Assembly (NCBI GenBank): GCA_045589355.1
Contig: JAZNOW010000022.1
Coordinates: 36,628 to 100,627 of the forward strand
Direction of reading: 5' to 3'
From: RUG563 sp045589355
GTDB lineage: Bacteria; Bacillota; Clostridia; Christensenellales; Aristaeellaceae
DNA length: 64,000 nucleotides
Below, piece after piece: positions 26,814-34,642 of the stretch (positions are counted from its first letter, which is position 1; the number at the start of each line of letters is the position of its first letter). The notes beneath the pieces were generated by a model, which did no database searches, had not been told where the DNA came from, and saw only the letters and a program-made list of their open reading frames with translations. The position numbers were made by a program, and so were the translations under genes.

Positions 26814-27029
26814 ATGGCATTTATTAATTCTGCTATTTCTATGTTGCAAACGTTGGTTATTGCCCTGGGTGCCGGCCTTGGCGTATGGGGCCTGATTAAC
26901 CTTCTGGAAGGTTACGGCAATGATAACCCTGGTGCAAAGAGCCAGGGTATCAAGCAGTTTGTGGCCGGCGGCGGTGTGGCGCTGATCGGTATTACCCTCA
27001 TTCCTTTGCTTTCCGGGCTATTTGGATAA
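26814..27029 (+). CDS. Maff2 family mobile-element protein, VirB2-like
   Basis: A 71-residue protein with two hydrophobic helices (ISMLQTLVIALGAGLGVWGLI and FVAGGGVALIGITLIPLLSGL) separated by a short polar loop with NDNPGAKSQG. This is the Maff2 pattern of Firmicutes ICEs, and size and topology resemble VirB2 pilin-like subunits. Pilin function is inferred, not shown. GGAGG lies upstream of the ATG. A terminator-like hairpin just after the stop would make this message more abundant than the next genes. Confidence 0.85.
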   Translation: MAFINSAISMLQTLVIALGAGLGVWGLINLLEGYGNDNPGAKSQGIKQFVAGGGVALIGITLIPLLSGLFG

Positions 27030-27038
27030 GCACTCCTT

Positions 27039-27072
27039 CAGGGCTTCCTACCCATGGGAAGCCCTGATCTTT
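27039..27072 (+). terminator. Hairpin (partial terminator) after the Maff2 gene
   Basis: CAGGGCTTCC (27039-27048), a short loop, GGAAGCCCTG (27057-27066), then ATCTTTT. It lies inside an otherwise continuous operon, so partial read-through is expected. Confidence 0.75.
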
Positions 27073-27090
27073 TGAAAGGAGGAATAAGGA

Positions 27091-27960
27091 ATGGGATATA
27101 TCTGGAATGAAATTACAAAATGGCTGAAAGACTTGCTGGTTAGCGGCATTATGAGCAATTTGACCGGACTGTTTTCCAGCGTGAACGCTCAAGTGGCGGA
27201 TATTGCTGACACTGTAGGTATGACCCCGCAGGGCTGGAATGCATCGGTGTTCAATATGGTCAGAAGCCTGTCAGATACGGTGGTGGTCCCCATTGCCGGT
27301 GTGATCCTTGCCATTGTCATGACCATGGAACTCATTCAGATGCTGATTGACCGCAACAACATGCACGACTTTGAAACGTTCATGTTTTTCAAGTGGATTT
27401 TCAAAACGGCTGCTGCCATTCTGATTGTGACCAACACCTGGAACATTGTGATGGGTGTATTCGAAATCGCTCAGAATGTGGTTCAGAATGCAGCCGGTGT
27501 GATCATCAATGATACAGCCATTGATCTGAATACCTTCACAGCCAATATGCAGACCCGGCTTATGGCACTGGATGTGGGCACCCTCTTTGGTATGTGGTTC
27601 CAGTCCATGCTGATTGGTATTGTCAGCTGGGTACTGACCATTTGCATTTTCGTGATCGTGTATGGCCGTATGGTGGAAATCTATCTGGTCACATCCATTG
27701 CACCCATTCCCATGGCCACCATGAGTAACCATGAATGGGGGCAGATCGGGCAGAATTATCTGCGATCCCTGTTTGCCCTTGGGTTCCAGGCGTTCCTGAT
27801 TATCATCTGCGTGGGTGTGTATGCAGTGCTGGTGCAATCCATCGCCGTGACCGGGGATGTGATTGATTCCATCTGGACGTGCATCGGGTATACAGTGCTT
27901 CTTTGCTTCACGCTGTTTAAGACAGCCAGCCTCAGTAAGAGCATCTTCAATGCTCATTAA
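27091..27960 (+). CDS. VirB6/TrbL-like conjugal transfer membrane protein
   Basis: A 289-residue polytopic membrane protein of the mating channel, as found next to Maff2 and PrgI in Tn1549-like elements. About six hydrophobic helices are visible, e.g. VVPIAGVILAIVMTMELIQM, WIFKTAAAILIVTNTW, IGIVSWVLTICIFVIVYG and FQAFLIIICVGVYAVLV. The polar loop SIAPIPMATMSNHEWGQIGQ before the last helices is typical of the family. AAGGAGG precedes the ATG. It ends 16 bases before prgI. Confidence 0.85.
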   Translation: MGYIWNEITKWLKDLLVSGIMSNLTGLFSSVNAQVADIADTVGMTPQGWNASVFNMVRSLSDTVVVPIAGVILAIVMTMELIQMLIDRNNMHDFETFMFFKWIFKTAAAILIVTNTWNIVMGVFEIAQNVVQNAAGVIINDTAIDLNTFTANMQTRLMALDVGTLFGMWFQSMLIGIVSWVLTICIFVIVYGRMVEIYLVTSIAPIPMATMSNHEWGQIGQNYLRSLFALGFQAFLIIICVGVYAVLVQSIAVTGDVIDSIWTCIGYTVLLCFTLFKTASLSKSIFNAH

Positions 27961-27976
27961 GAAAGGAGTAAACAAT

Positions 27977-28363
27977 ATGGCGTATGTGAGTGTGCCCAAG
28001 GATCTGGCACAAGTAAAAACAAAAGTTTTCATGAATCTGACCAAGCGTCAGCTTATCTGTTTCGGCGGCGGCATTCTGATTGGTTTGCCGCTGTTTTTCA
28101 TTCTCAGGGGCTTTATGCCAAACAGTACCGCAGCATTGCTTATGATGCTGGTTATGCTGCCGTGCTTTATGTTCGGCATGTATGAAAAGAACGGACAGCC
28201 TCTGGAAAGGATTCTGTACTATTTTGTACAGAGCCGGTTTATTCGCCCTCGTCAGCGGCTGTATCGAACAGACAATGTGTATAACGCCCTGATGAGGCAA
28301 AGTCAACTCACTCAGGAGGTAAATCGTATTGTTCATCAGGCGAAAATCCGAACGCAGAAATAA
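27977..28363 (+). CDS. PrgI family conjugation protein (VirB3-like)
   Basis: A 128-residue membrane protein with VPKDLAQVKTKVFMNLTKRQL at the N-terminus, the PrgI signature, two hydrophobic helices (LICFGGGILIGLPLFFIL and LLMMLVMLPCFMFGMY) and a basic C-terminus. Such proteins occupy the VirB3 position and sit with VirB4 in the inner-membrane part of the channel. GAAAGGAG precedes the ATG at 27977; a longer frame from 27863 overlaps the previous gene and is rejected. The last 35 bases overlap the start of virB4. Confidence 0.87.
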   Translation: MAYVSVPKDLAQVKTKVFMNLTKRQLICFGGGILIGLPLFFILRGFMPNSTAALLMMLVMLPCFMFGMYEKNGQPLERILYYFVQSRFIRPRQRLYRTDNVYNALMRQSQLTQEVNRIVHQAKIRTQK

Positions 28364-31166
28364 CAAACTGAAACTGACAACCCGTGAACGGCGGCAGATC
28401 CAGACCCTGATCAAAAAGGCACAGGAGGATAAGAAATCCATCAGTGCTCAGAAAACCATTCCGTATGATCGGATGTGGCCGGATGGTGTCTGCCGGGTGC
28501 GGGACAATCACTATAACAAAACCATCCAGTTCTTTGATATCAATTATCAGCTGGCTACCAATGAAGATAAAGATGCCATCTTTAATGGCTGGTGTGATGT
28601 ACTCAATTACTTTCCTCCCGGCATGGAGGTGCAGTTTTCCTTTGTCAATACCGTTGCCAGTCAGAACAGCTTTGAGCAATCGGTGAAGCTGCCTCCCGGA
28701 GACGATGCCTTTAACGATGTGCGTGATGAGTTTGCTGCCATGCTGGAAAGTCAGATGGCTAAAGGCAACAACGGCCTGATTAAAGCCAAGTATGTGACTT
28801 TTGGTACGGAAGCGGAGAATTATAAGGCTGCAAAAATTCGTCTGGAACAGGTAGAACTGGATCTGATGAACCATTTCAAACGACTGGGAGCCAAAGCTGA
28901 GCCCATGGATGGTTATGAGCGTCTTCAGCTGCTGCACAGCATTTTCCATATGGATAACCCGGACGATTCGTTTATGTTCGACTGGAAATGGCTGCCGGCA
29001 ACAGGACTTTCCACACAGGACTTTATTGCACCCACCAGTTTCCATTTCAAAGACAGCAAGCGGTTTTCCATGGGTGATAAACTGGCTACCGTCAGTCTTC
29101 TGCAGATCTATGCCACCGAAATGACGGACAGAATTCTGGTGGATATTCTGGGGCTGGATGCCAGCCAGATTGTTACCATGCATATCCGGGCGGTGGATCA
29201 TACGGAAGCGGTCAAGATGCTGAAAAGGAAGATTACCGATCTGGACAAGGCCAAAATAGATGAGCAGAAAAAGGCTGTTCGTGCCGGGTATGATATCGAT
29301 ATTCTGCCCAGTGATCTGGCTACCTATGGTAAGGAAGTCAAAAAGATCTTTGATGAATTGCAGACCCATAATGAGCACCTTTTCCTTATGACTTTCCTGA
29401 TTATGCACACTGCTGATACCAGGAAACAGCTGGATAACATCTTTATGCAGGCCCAGAGTATTGCACAGGAAAAATCCTGCAAGCTGGTCACGCTGGATTT
29501 TCAGCAGGAACAGGCCATGGTGTCCTCTTTGCCGTTGGGTTTTAACCAGGTGGAAATTGAGCGGGCTATGACCACATCATCCACGGCTATCTTTGTTCCG
29601 TTTATCACACAGGAATTGTTTCACACAACCGGTGAACCGCTGTATTACGGTCTGAACGCCCTTTCCAATAACCTGATCATGGCAGATCGGAAGCAGCTGA
29701 AAAACCCCAACGGCTTGATTCTGGGTACACCTGGCTGTTTTACAGGTGATACAAGAATTCAGCTGGCAGATGGTACGGATATTTCGTTTGATGAAATGAT
29801 CCGCCAAGGCATTGATGAAACAGAAGTGCTGGCCTATGACGAAAAGAACGACTGGTTTGTACAGGCGCATGCAAGGGATATCCGCATTGAAAAGTACGTG
29901 ACAAAGCTGTGTGTGTTGGAGCTGGATGATGGTTCTGTTGTTCGGTGTACCGACAATCATCTGATTATGACGGAAGATGGGCAGTACAGGGCTGCATCTG
30001 AAATTCAGGTAGGCACTGTGCTCAGCGGTGCACTCCTGGTGATGAACGCTTACACCAACCATCTGGATGAGCCGGAACCGGTCTATGACATGATTGTGGA
30101 CAGGTACAGTAACTTTATCCTGTCCAATGGCTTGATTGTCCACAACAGCGGCAAGTCCTTTTCTGCCAAGCGTGAAATCATCAATGTGTTCTTGTCCACC
30201 GATGATGACATCATCCTTTGCGATCCGGAAGGTGAATATTCGCCTCTGACGGAAACACTACACGGTCAGGTGATCCGCTTGTCGCCAACCAGCACGGACC
30301 ACATTAACCCTTTGGACATCAATGCCAATTATTCGGATGAAGATGAACCGTTGGCACTGAAAGCCGATCTGGTGCTGTCCTTTTGTGAACTGATCATGGG
30401 GGCAAGAGAAGGTCTCAGTGCCATCGAGCGGACACTCATTGACCGTTCTGTGAGGAATATTTACCGGGGCTATTTTGCCGATCCCAGACCGGAGAATATG
30501 CCCATTCTGGAAGATCTGTACAATGAACTGAAAAGACAGCCGGAAGCTGCTGCCGGGAACATAGCAGCCGCATTGGAACTATATGTACACGGCTCCCTCA
30601 ATGTGTTCAATCACCGCACCAATGTAAAGCTGAACAGTCGTTTGGTGTGTCTGGATATCAAGCAGCTGGGGCAGCATCTGAAAAAGACCGGTATGTTGAT
30701 CGTTCAGGATTTTGTTTGGGGTAAAGTGACCCAGAACCGTGATGCTCAGAAGTACACCTGGTATTTCTGCGATGAATTCCATTTGCTGCTGCGAGAAGAA
30801 CAGACAGCGGCATATTGTGTGGAAATCTGGAAACGGTTCCGTAAATGGCTAGGGATTCCCACCGGTATTACCCAGAATGTAAAGGATCTTTTGTCCAGCC
30901 CGGAAGCGGAAACCATCTTTGAAAACAGCGACTTCGTGTTGATGCTGAATCAAGCAGCGGGTGACCGTGCCGTGCTGGCCAAACGGCTGAATATCTCCAA
31001 TCATCAGCTTTCGCATGTGACCCAATCCGGGGAAGGCGAAGGTCTTTTGTTTTTTGGCAATGTGATTTTGCCGTTCCTGGATCGGTTCCCCAAGAATACC
31101 AAACTCTACAAGATTATGACCACCAAGCCCAATGACATAAAGGAACAAGGAGGAAAAACTGCATGA
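28329..31166 (+). CDS. VirB4-like conjugation ATPase interrupted by a mini-intein
   Basis: ATPase that powers the mating channel. The precursor has 945 residues. Residues 1-469 and 607-945 together form an 808-residue VirB4 of normal size. The N-terminal part carries typical blocks (IPYDRMWPDGVCRV, FFDINYQL, GNNGLIKAKYVTFG) and the C-terminal part the RecA-like motor (DDDIILCDPEGEY, TWYFCDEFHLLLREEQT as Walker B, GITQNVKDLLSS). The Walker A motif is split: GTPG before the intein and SGKS after it, so active VirB4 requires splicing. Translation starts at TTG 28329, ten bases after AGGAGG, overlapping prgI. Confidence 0.95.
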   Translation: MFIRRKSERRNNKLKLTTRERRQIQTLIKKAQEDKKSISAQKTIPYDRMWPDGVCRVRDNHYNKTIQFFDINYQLATNEDKDAIFNGWCDVLNYFPPGMEVQFSFVNTVASQNSFEQSVKLPPGDDAFNDVRDEFAAMLESQMAKGNNGLIKAKYVTFGTEAENYKAAKIRLEQVELDLMNHFKRLGAKAEPMDGYERLQLLHSIFHMDNPDDSFMFDWKWLPATGLSTQDFIAPTSFHFKDSKRFSMGDKLATVSLLQIYATEMTDRILVDILGLDASQIVTMHIRAVDHTEAVKMLKRKITDLDKAKIDEQKKAVRAGYDIDILPSDLATYGKEVKKIFDELQTHNEHLFLMTFLIMHTADTRKQLDNIFMQAQSIAQEKSCKLVTLDFQQEQAMVSSLPLGFNQVEIERAMTTSSTAIFVPFITQELFHTTGEPLYYGLNALSNNLIMADRKQLKNPNGLILGTPGCFTGDTRIQLADGTDISFDEMIRQGIDETEVLAYDEKNDWFVQAHARDIRIEKYVTKLCVLELDDGSVVRCTDNHLIMTEDGQYRAASEIQVGTVLSGALLVMNAYTNHLDEPEPVYDMIVDRYSNFILSNGLIVHNSGKSFSAKREIINVFLSTDDDIILCDPEGEYSPLTETLHGQVIRLSPTSTDHINPLDINANYSDEDEPLALKADLVLSFCELIMGAREGLSAIERTLIDRSVRNIYRGYFADPRPENMPILEDLYNELKRQPEAAAGNIAAALELYVHGSLNVFNHRTNVKLNSRLVCLDIKQLGQHLKKTGMLIVQDFVWGKVTQNRDAQKYTWYFCDEFHLLLREEQTAAYCVEIWKRFRKWLGIPTGITQNVKDLLSSPEAETIFENSDFVLMLNQAAGDRAVLAKRLNISNHQLSHVTQSGEGEGLLFFGNVILPFLDRFPKNTKLYKIMTTKPNDIKEQGGKTA
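29736..30146 (+). mobile_element. Mini-intein (137 aa, no homing endonuclease) in the VirB4 P-loop
   Basis: Residues 470-606 of the VirB4 precursor form a Hint-fold intein. Block A is CFTGDTRIQLADG with Cys1; block B is GSVVRCTDNHLIM with the TxxH pattern; block F is VYDMIVDRYSNFILSNG; block G is GLIVHN with penultimate His and last Asn; the +1 residue is Ser. All residues for standard class 1 splicing are present. The 137-residue length leaves no room for a homing endonuclease. Removing it restores GTPG-SGKS, a perfect P-loop, so the boundaries are firm. Confidence 0.95.
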
Positions 31167-31288
31167 TTTGGTTGCTGATTGTCCCCGTAACTTTTGTTGC
31201 CCTAACTGCCTACAGCTGCTGCCGGATGGCATCCATAGCAGATGACCAGATGGAGAGCATGATGCAGGAAGGAGGCCCCAATGGCTGA
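31163..31288 (+). CDS. Small membrane protein between virB4 and the NlpC/P60 gene
   Basis: A 41-residue gene with overlaps on both sides: its ATG overlaps the virB4 stop (ATGA), and its own stop lies 8 bases inside the next gene. One hydrophobic helix (IWLLIVPVTFVALTAYSCC) is followed by a short polar, acidic tail with DDQMESMMQEGG. GGAGGAAAAACTGC is the upstream ribosome site. Position and coupling suggest a small component of the transfer machine; no function is known to me. Confidence 0.7.
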   Translation: MIWLLIVPVTFVALTAYSCCRMASIADDQMESMMQEGGPNG

Positions 31289-32945
31289 TCAGGAACAGAA
31301 GAAACCTTCCAGACTCCGTTTTTCAGAAGATGAACAGACACCATCCGATGAAAAGAAAGCGGAATGGAAACGTAAGCAAATGAAGAATTTGCACCGAAAG
31401 AAACTGGCTCCCCAAAAACCAGAGAAAAAAGAAGAAGTACTGGATGCGGATGAAAAGCCTGTTAAGACCCGGCTTCATCATGGTGAGCCAAAGGGAAAAG
31501 CACCTAAGCAACACACCGAAGGTATCCTGCGATCAACTATTCGCTCTCAGGCACATCAGAAGGTATCGGAACAGGAGGAAGACAATACCGGTCTGAAAGC
31601 TGTTCACAGCCTGGAACAGTCCGGTGAAAACCTGCACAGCATGGGCAGAAATGCCCATGCTTCCAGGCTGAAACATGAGTATAACAAGGAGCAGAAAGCA
31701 GCTTCAAAGTTAATGCATGATGGTAAGAAAGAAATACCCGCTAAAGGGAAATCGGTATCCGGTTCCGGCAGTAATCCGCAATCCAGAATGTATCAGCGGC
31801 AGAACATGAAAAAGAACTTATCTGCCAGGTATGGGAAAGGAACGAAAAAGACAGGAAAGGCTGCTACTAAGTCCACCAAGTCTGCCGGAGAAAAAGTCTT
31901 CAACTATTTCCGGAAATCCAAGCACACCATTTTGCTGATTGGCCTTGCTGCCATGCTCATGTTTGTCATGAGTACAGTATCTTCCTGTACCCCCATGTTT
32001 GAAGTGGGGGTAGGCAGCCTGACCATTGGCACTTATCCGGCTGAGAAAGAGGATTTGCTTGGTGCCGAAAGATGGTATTGCAACAAGGAGGATGAACTGC
32101 GTGAATATCTGGAGAACTTTGCAGAAAACCATCCGGAATATCAGGAGTGCATCGTAATTGCGGATGATATCTGGCATGATCCCTATGCCTTGCTTTCGCT
32201 GGTTTCAGCGTATCTCAACGGTACGGAGTGGAATCAATATACGGCTGTGCCCACCATGGAAATGCTCTTTTCCTGGCAGTATGAGCTGACCGAAACGATC
32301 ACAACAGAAACACGGTATATGGAACATGAAGAGTATGAGGATGTATGGGTTCCCTATGAGTACACCATATGCACAGTAGAACTGAAAAACAAGAATCTTT
32401 CTCATGCTCCGGTTTACATTATGAATGAACAGCGAGTGGGCTATTACGCCATGTATATGTCTACGCTGGGGAATCAACCGGGCCTGTTTACAGGGCCGCA
32501 TGCTTCTGTGATGAAAGAACCTTTGGAATACCATGTGCCGCAGGAACTGTTGGATGCTGATCCTAAGTTTGCACTTCTGGTAGAAGAAGCCAATAAACGG
32601 CTTGGATATCCGTATGTGTGGGGCGGTCATAACCCCACCACTTCCTTTGACTGTGCCGGGTTTATCAGCTGGGTGTTTACAGAAACCAGAGTGGATCCAT
32701 TCGGGCATCTGGGGGCAAATGGAATCTATGACCGGTGCCGGAAGATTGCACCGGAAGTTGCGAAACCGGGTGACGTGATCTTCTTTCAGGGCACCATTGC
32801 GGGAGAAGAAGGTATTACCCATTGCGGCCTGTATGTAGGCAATAACATGATGATTCATTGCGGCAATCCCTGTTCTTATGCGGATTTGAGCGAAGCTTAC
32901 TGGCAACAGCATTTTTATGGCTATGGAAGACTATATGAACATTAA
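31281..32945 (+). CDS. CD1108-type NlpC/P60 conjugation protein, VirB1-like wall hydrolase
   Basis: A 554-residue protein that would open peptidoglycan for the mating channel. Residues 1-205 are a Lys/Gln-rich cytoplasmic region, followed by one membrane helix (HTILLIGLAAMLMFVMSTV). The extracellular middle has a CD1108-type domain (ENFAENHPEYQECIV, PYALLSLVSAYL), and the C-terminus is an NlpC/P60 endopeptidase with catalytic Cys in TTSFDCAGFISWVF and His in GITHCGLYVGNNMMIH. A good GGAGG precedes the ATG. It follows the small membrane protein in overlap. Confidence 0.9.
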   Translation: MADQEQKKPSRLRFSEDEQTPSDEKKAEWKRKQMKNLHRKKLAPQKPEKKEEVLDADEKPVKTRLHHGEPKGKAPKQHTEGILRSTIRSQAHQKVSEQEEDNTGLKAVHSLEQSGENLHSMGRNAHASRLKHEYNKEQKAASKLMHDGKKEIPAKGKSVSGSGSNPQSRMYQRQNMKKNLSARYGKGTKKTGKAATKSTKSAGEKVFNYFRKSKHTILLIGLAAMLMFVMSTVSSCTPMFEVGVGSLTIGTYPAEKEDLLGAERWYCNKEDELREYLENFAENHPEYQECIVIADDIWHDPYALLSLVSAYLNGTEWNQYTAVPTMEMLFSWQYELTETITTETRYMEHEEYEDVWVPYEYTICTVELKNKNLSHAPVYIMNEQRVGYYAMYMSTLGNQPGLFTGPHASVMKEPLEYHVPQELLDADPKFALLVEEANKRLGYPYVWGGHNPTTSFDCAGFISWVFTETRVDPFGHLGANGIYDRCRKIAPEVAKPGDVIFFQGTIAGEEGITHCGLYVGNNMMIHCGNPCSYADLSEAYWQQHFYGYGRLYEH

Positions 32946-32956
32946 GGAGACGAAAA

Positions 32957-33253
32957 ATGAAAGAAATGAAAAGACGATATACTCCTACGCTTGCACAGAT
33001 CAATAAACGTAAGCAGCGTTTGGAAATGGTACGAAGGAAGAAGGAAATTTATATTCAGCAGGAAGCTGAACTGGAAGAGCAGATTCGGCAGGATGAACAG
33101 ATGCTGCTGGCAGATGCCGTATTCAGTCGCGGCATTACGTTGGAAGAAGCCATTCGGCTTCTGGGCAGTGAAAAAAACAATGCTGCTCATATCTCTGAAA
33201 AAAACATCAAGGAGGAAAAAGTACATGAACCTGTTCAGAAATTGGGCGAGTAA
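32957..33253 (+). CDS. DUF4315 family protein
   Basis: A 98-residue, highly charged helical protein (QINKRKQRLEMVRRKKEIY, then QEAELEEQIRQDEQM), predicted coiled coil, ending with SRGITLEEAIRLLG. DUF4315 proteins occupy this place between the NlpC/P60 and DUF4366 genes in Tn1549-like ICEs. Role unknown, probably cytoplasmic and structural. AAGGAGACG precedes the ATG. Its last 29 bases overlap the next gene, whose ribosome site lies inside this one. Confidence 0.85.
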   Translation: MKEMKRRYTPTLAQINKRKQRLEMVRRKKEIYIQQEAELEEQIRQDEQMLLADAVFSRGITLEEAIRLLGSEKNNAAHISEKNIKEEKVHEPVQKLGE

Positions 33254-34631
33254 AGCCCTTTTGATTTTCTGCATTGTGATCTTTGCGTTTACCGGCGCAT
33301 GGGCGGAAGAAAGCGAAATGCCACCCGAAGCAACCGAAGAGATTATGGAAGGTGTACCGGAAGAAGAACAGCCTGAGGATACACCGGAGGTTCCTACTGA
33401 AGATGTTCCGGTTGCCTCTCCTCAGGAACTGTTTCAGATGGAGATCAAGGTGCCCCAGAACTGGCGAAATGATGCTGCCGTAAATGTACGGCTGAAAATC
33501 ACTCCCAAAACGGATGCATTGTGGAGCCAGGTTAAGATCCGGCTGGGCGAAGAGGCCTGGCGTGATCTCAAAAACGACACATTCCTTTTCGACGGCTATT
33601 ATTTCACGGATATTGAAGTCAACTATAATACCAAAGTGACGGCCCGGCTGTTCATTGCAGATGGCCAGTATTTTGATGTGACCGATGAAGTAAAAGTGTT
33701 TGATCGGATTGTACCGGATGTGACTGCCGGCTTTCAGGATATGCTGCTGCATGTGGAAGCAACGGATGATCTTTCCGGTGTGGCGGGTATTCAGGTGAAC
33801 GGGCTTTTGTTTACCACGCTGGAAAACGGTGTACTGGATGTACGGATGGAAGATCCGTTGAATGGCTATAAGCAGCTGGCAATCCGTGCTTATGACTATG
33901 CCGGCAATTTCAGCGATCCGGTCACGCTGGATAATCCCTATTACATGGAAGCAACTCCTGTGCCTACTGCAGCACCGACCAGAGAGCCAACACCCAAGCC
34001 TACAAAAAAGCCTTCCGGTAACAGTGGAAACAAGGCTGAAGCCACAAAGAAACCTTCTGCTACCAAGAAACCGGCAGAAGAACAGGTGATTGTCACTCCT
34101 GCTCCTGCAACGGAAGCACCGAAGAAGGAAACGGTGTATGTGCCTCTTGGCCCAGGTCAGCCTTATCAGAATGCTGGTAATATGCAAACGCTGGACATGC
34201 TGTACAGTGCTGCCACCAATAAACAGTTTATCACGGTGCAGACCAAGGCAGGACAGACTTACTACATGGTCATTGACTATGACAAGCCCATCGATGAGAA
34301 GAACGAGATTTATGAAACCTACTTCCTGAATCTTGTGGATGATCGGGATTTGATGTCCGTGGTATCGGAGGAGGAAATTGTGCCGACACCCACGCCTCAG
34401 GTGATCTATGTAACCCCTGAACCTACAACAGCTCCGCAGCTTCCGGTGGAGCCGGAGGAACCTAAGGAAGAAGCGAAAGCCCCTGCGTCTGCAGCACCTC
34501 TTCTTCTCATTCTGGCCGTGGCTGCAGGCGGCGGCGCACTTTGGTTCCTGAAGTTCCGCAAGAACAACAAGCGGATGCCGGATGCGGACGAAGAGTACAT
34601 CTTTGAGGATGATAACGAAAATGAAGAATAA
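33225..34631 (+). CDS. DUF4366 family exported conjugation protein
   Basis: A 468-residue protein anchored at its C-terminus. It has a signal peptide (ASKALLIFCIVIFAFTGAWA), a Glu/Pro-rich stretch, an Ig-like extracellular part (QNWRNDAAVNVRLKITPK, VEATDDLSGVAGIQVNG), a Pro/Thr/Lys-rich spacer, the DUF4366 core (TLDMLYSAATNKQFITVQTK then TYYMVIDYDKPIDEKNEIY) and a C-terminal helix (PLLLILAVAAGGGALWFL) with a basic/acidic tail. It probably acts at the cell surface in mating contacts; this is inferred. The start at 33225 follows AAGGAGG; an in-frame extension upstream is rejected. Confidence 0.85.
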   Translation: MNLFRNWASKALLIFCIVIFAFTGAWAEESEMPPEATEEIMEGVPEEEQPEDTPEVPTEDVPVASPQELFQMEIKVPQNWRNDAAVNVRLKITPKTDALWSQVKIRLGEEAWRDLKNDTFLFDGYYFTDIEVNYNTKVTARLFIADGQYFDVTDEVKVFDRIVPDVTAGFQDMLLHVEATDDLSGVAGIQVNGLLFTTLENGVLDVRMEDPLNGYKQLAIRAYDYAGNFSDPVTLDNPYYMEATPVPTAAPTREPTPKPTKKPSGNSGNKAEATKKPSATKKPAEEQVIVTPAPATEAPKKETVYVPLGPGQPYQNAGNMQTLDMLYSAATNKQFITVQTKAGQTYYMVIDYDKPIDEKNEIYETYFLNLVDDRDLMSVVSEEEIVPTPTPQVIYVTPEPTTAPQLPVEPEEPKEEAKAPASAAPLLLILAVAAGGGALWFLKFRKNNKRMPDADEEYIFEDDNENEE

Positions 34632-34642
34632 GGAGAATACAT

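Noticed and set aside
28308..29408. 366-codon frame antisense to virB4
   Set aside because: It is a shadow of a clearly recognised ATPase gene and shows no domain of its own.
29736..30146. Hint domain of a polymorphic toxin
   Set aside because: It is flanked on both sides by VirB4 sequence, has HN-Ser at the C-terminal junction, and its removal restores the P-loop exactly, which fits an intein rather than an autoprocessing toxin.
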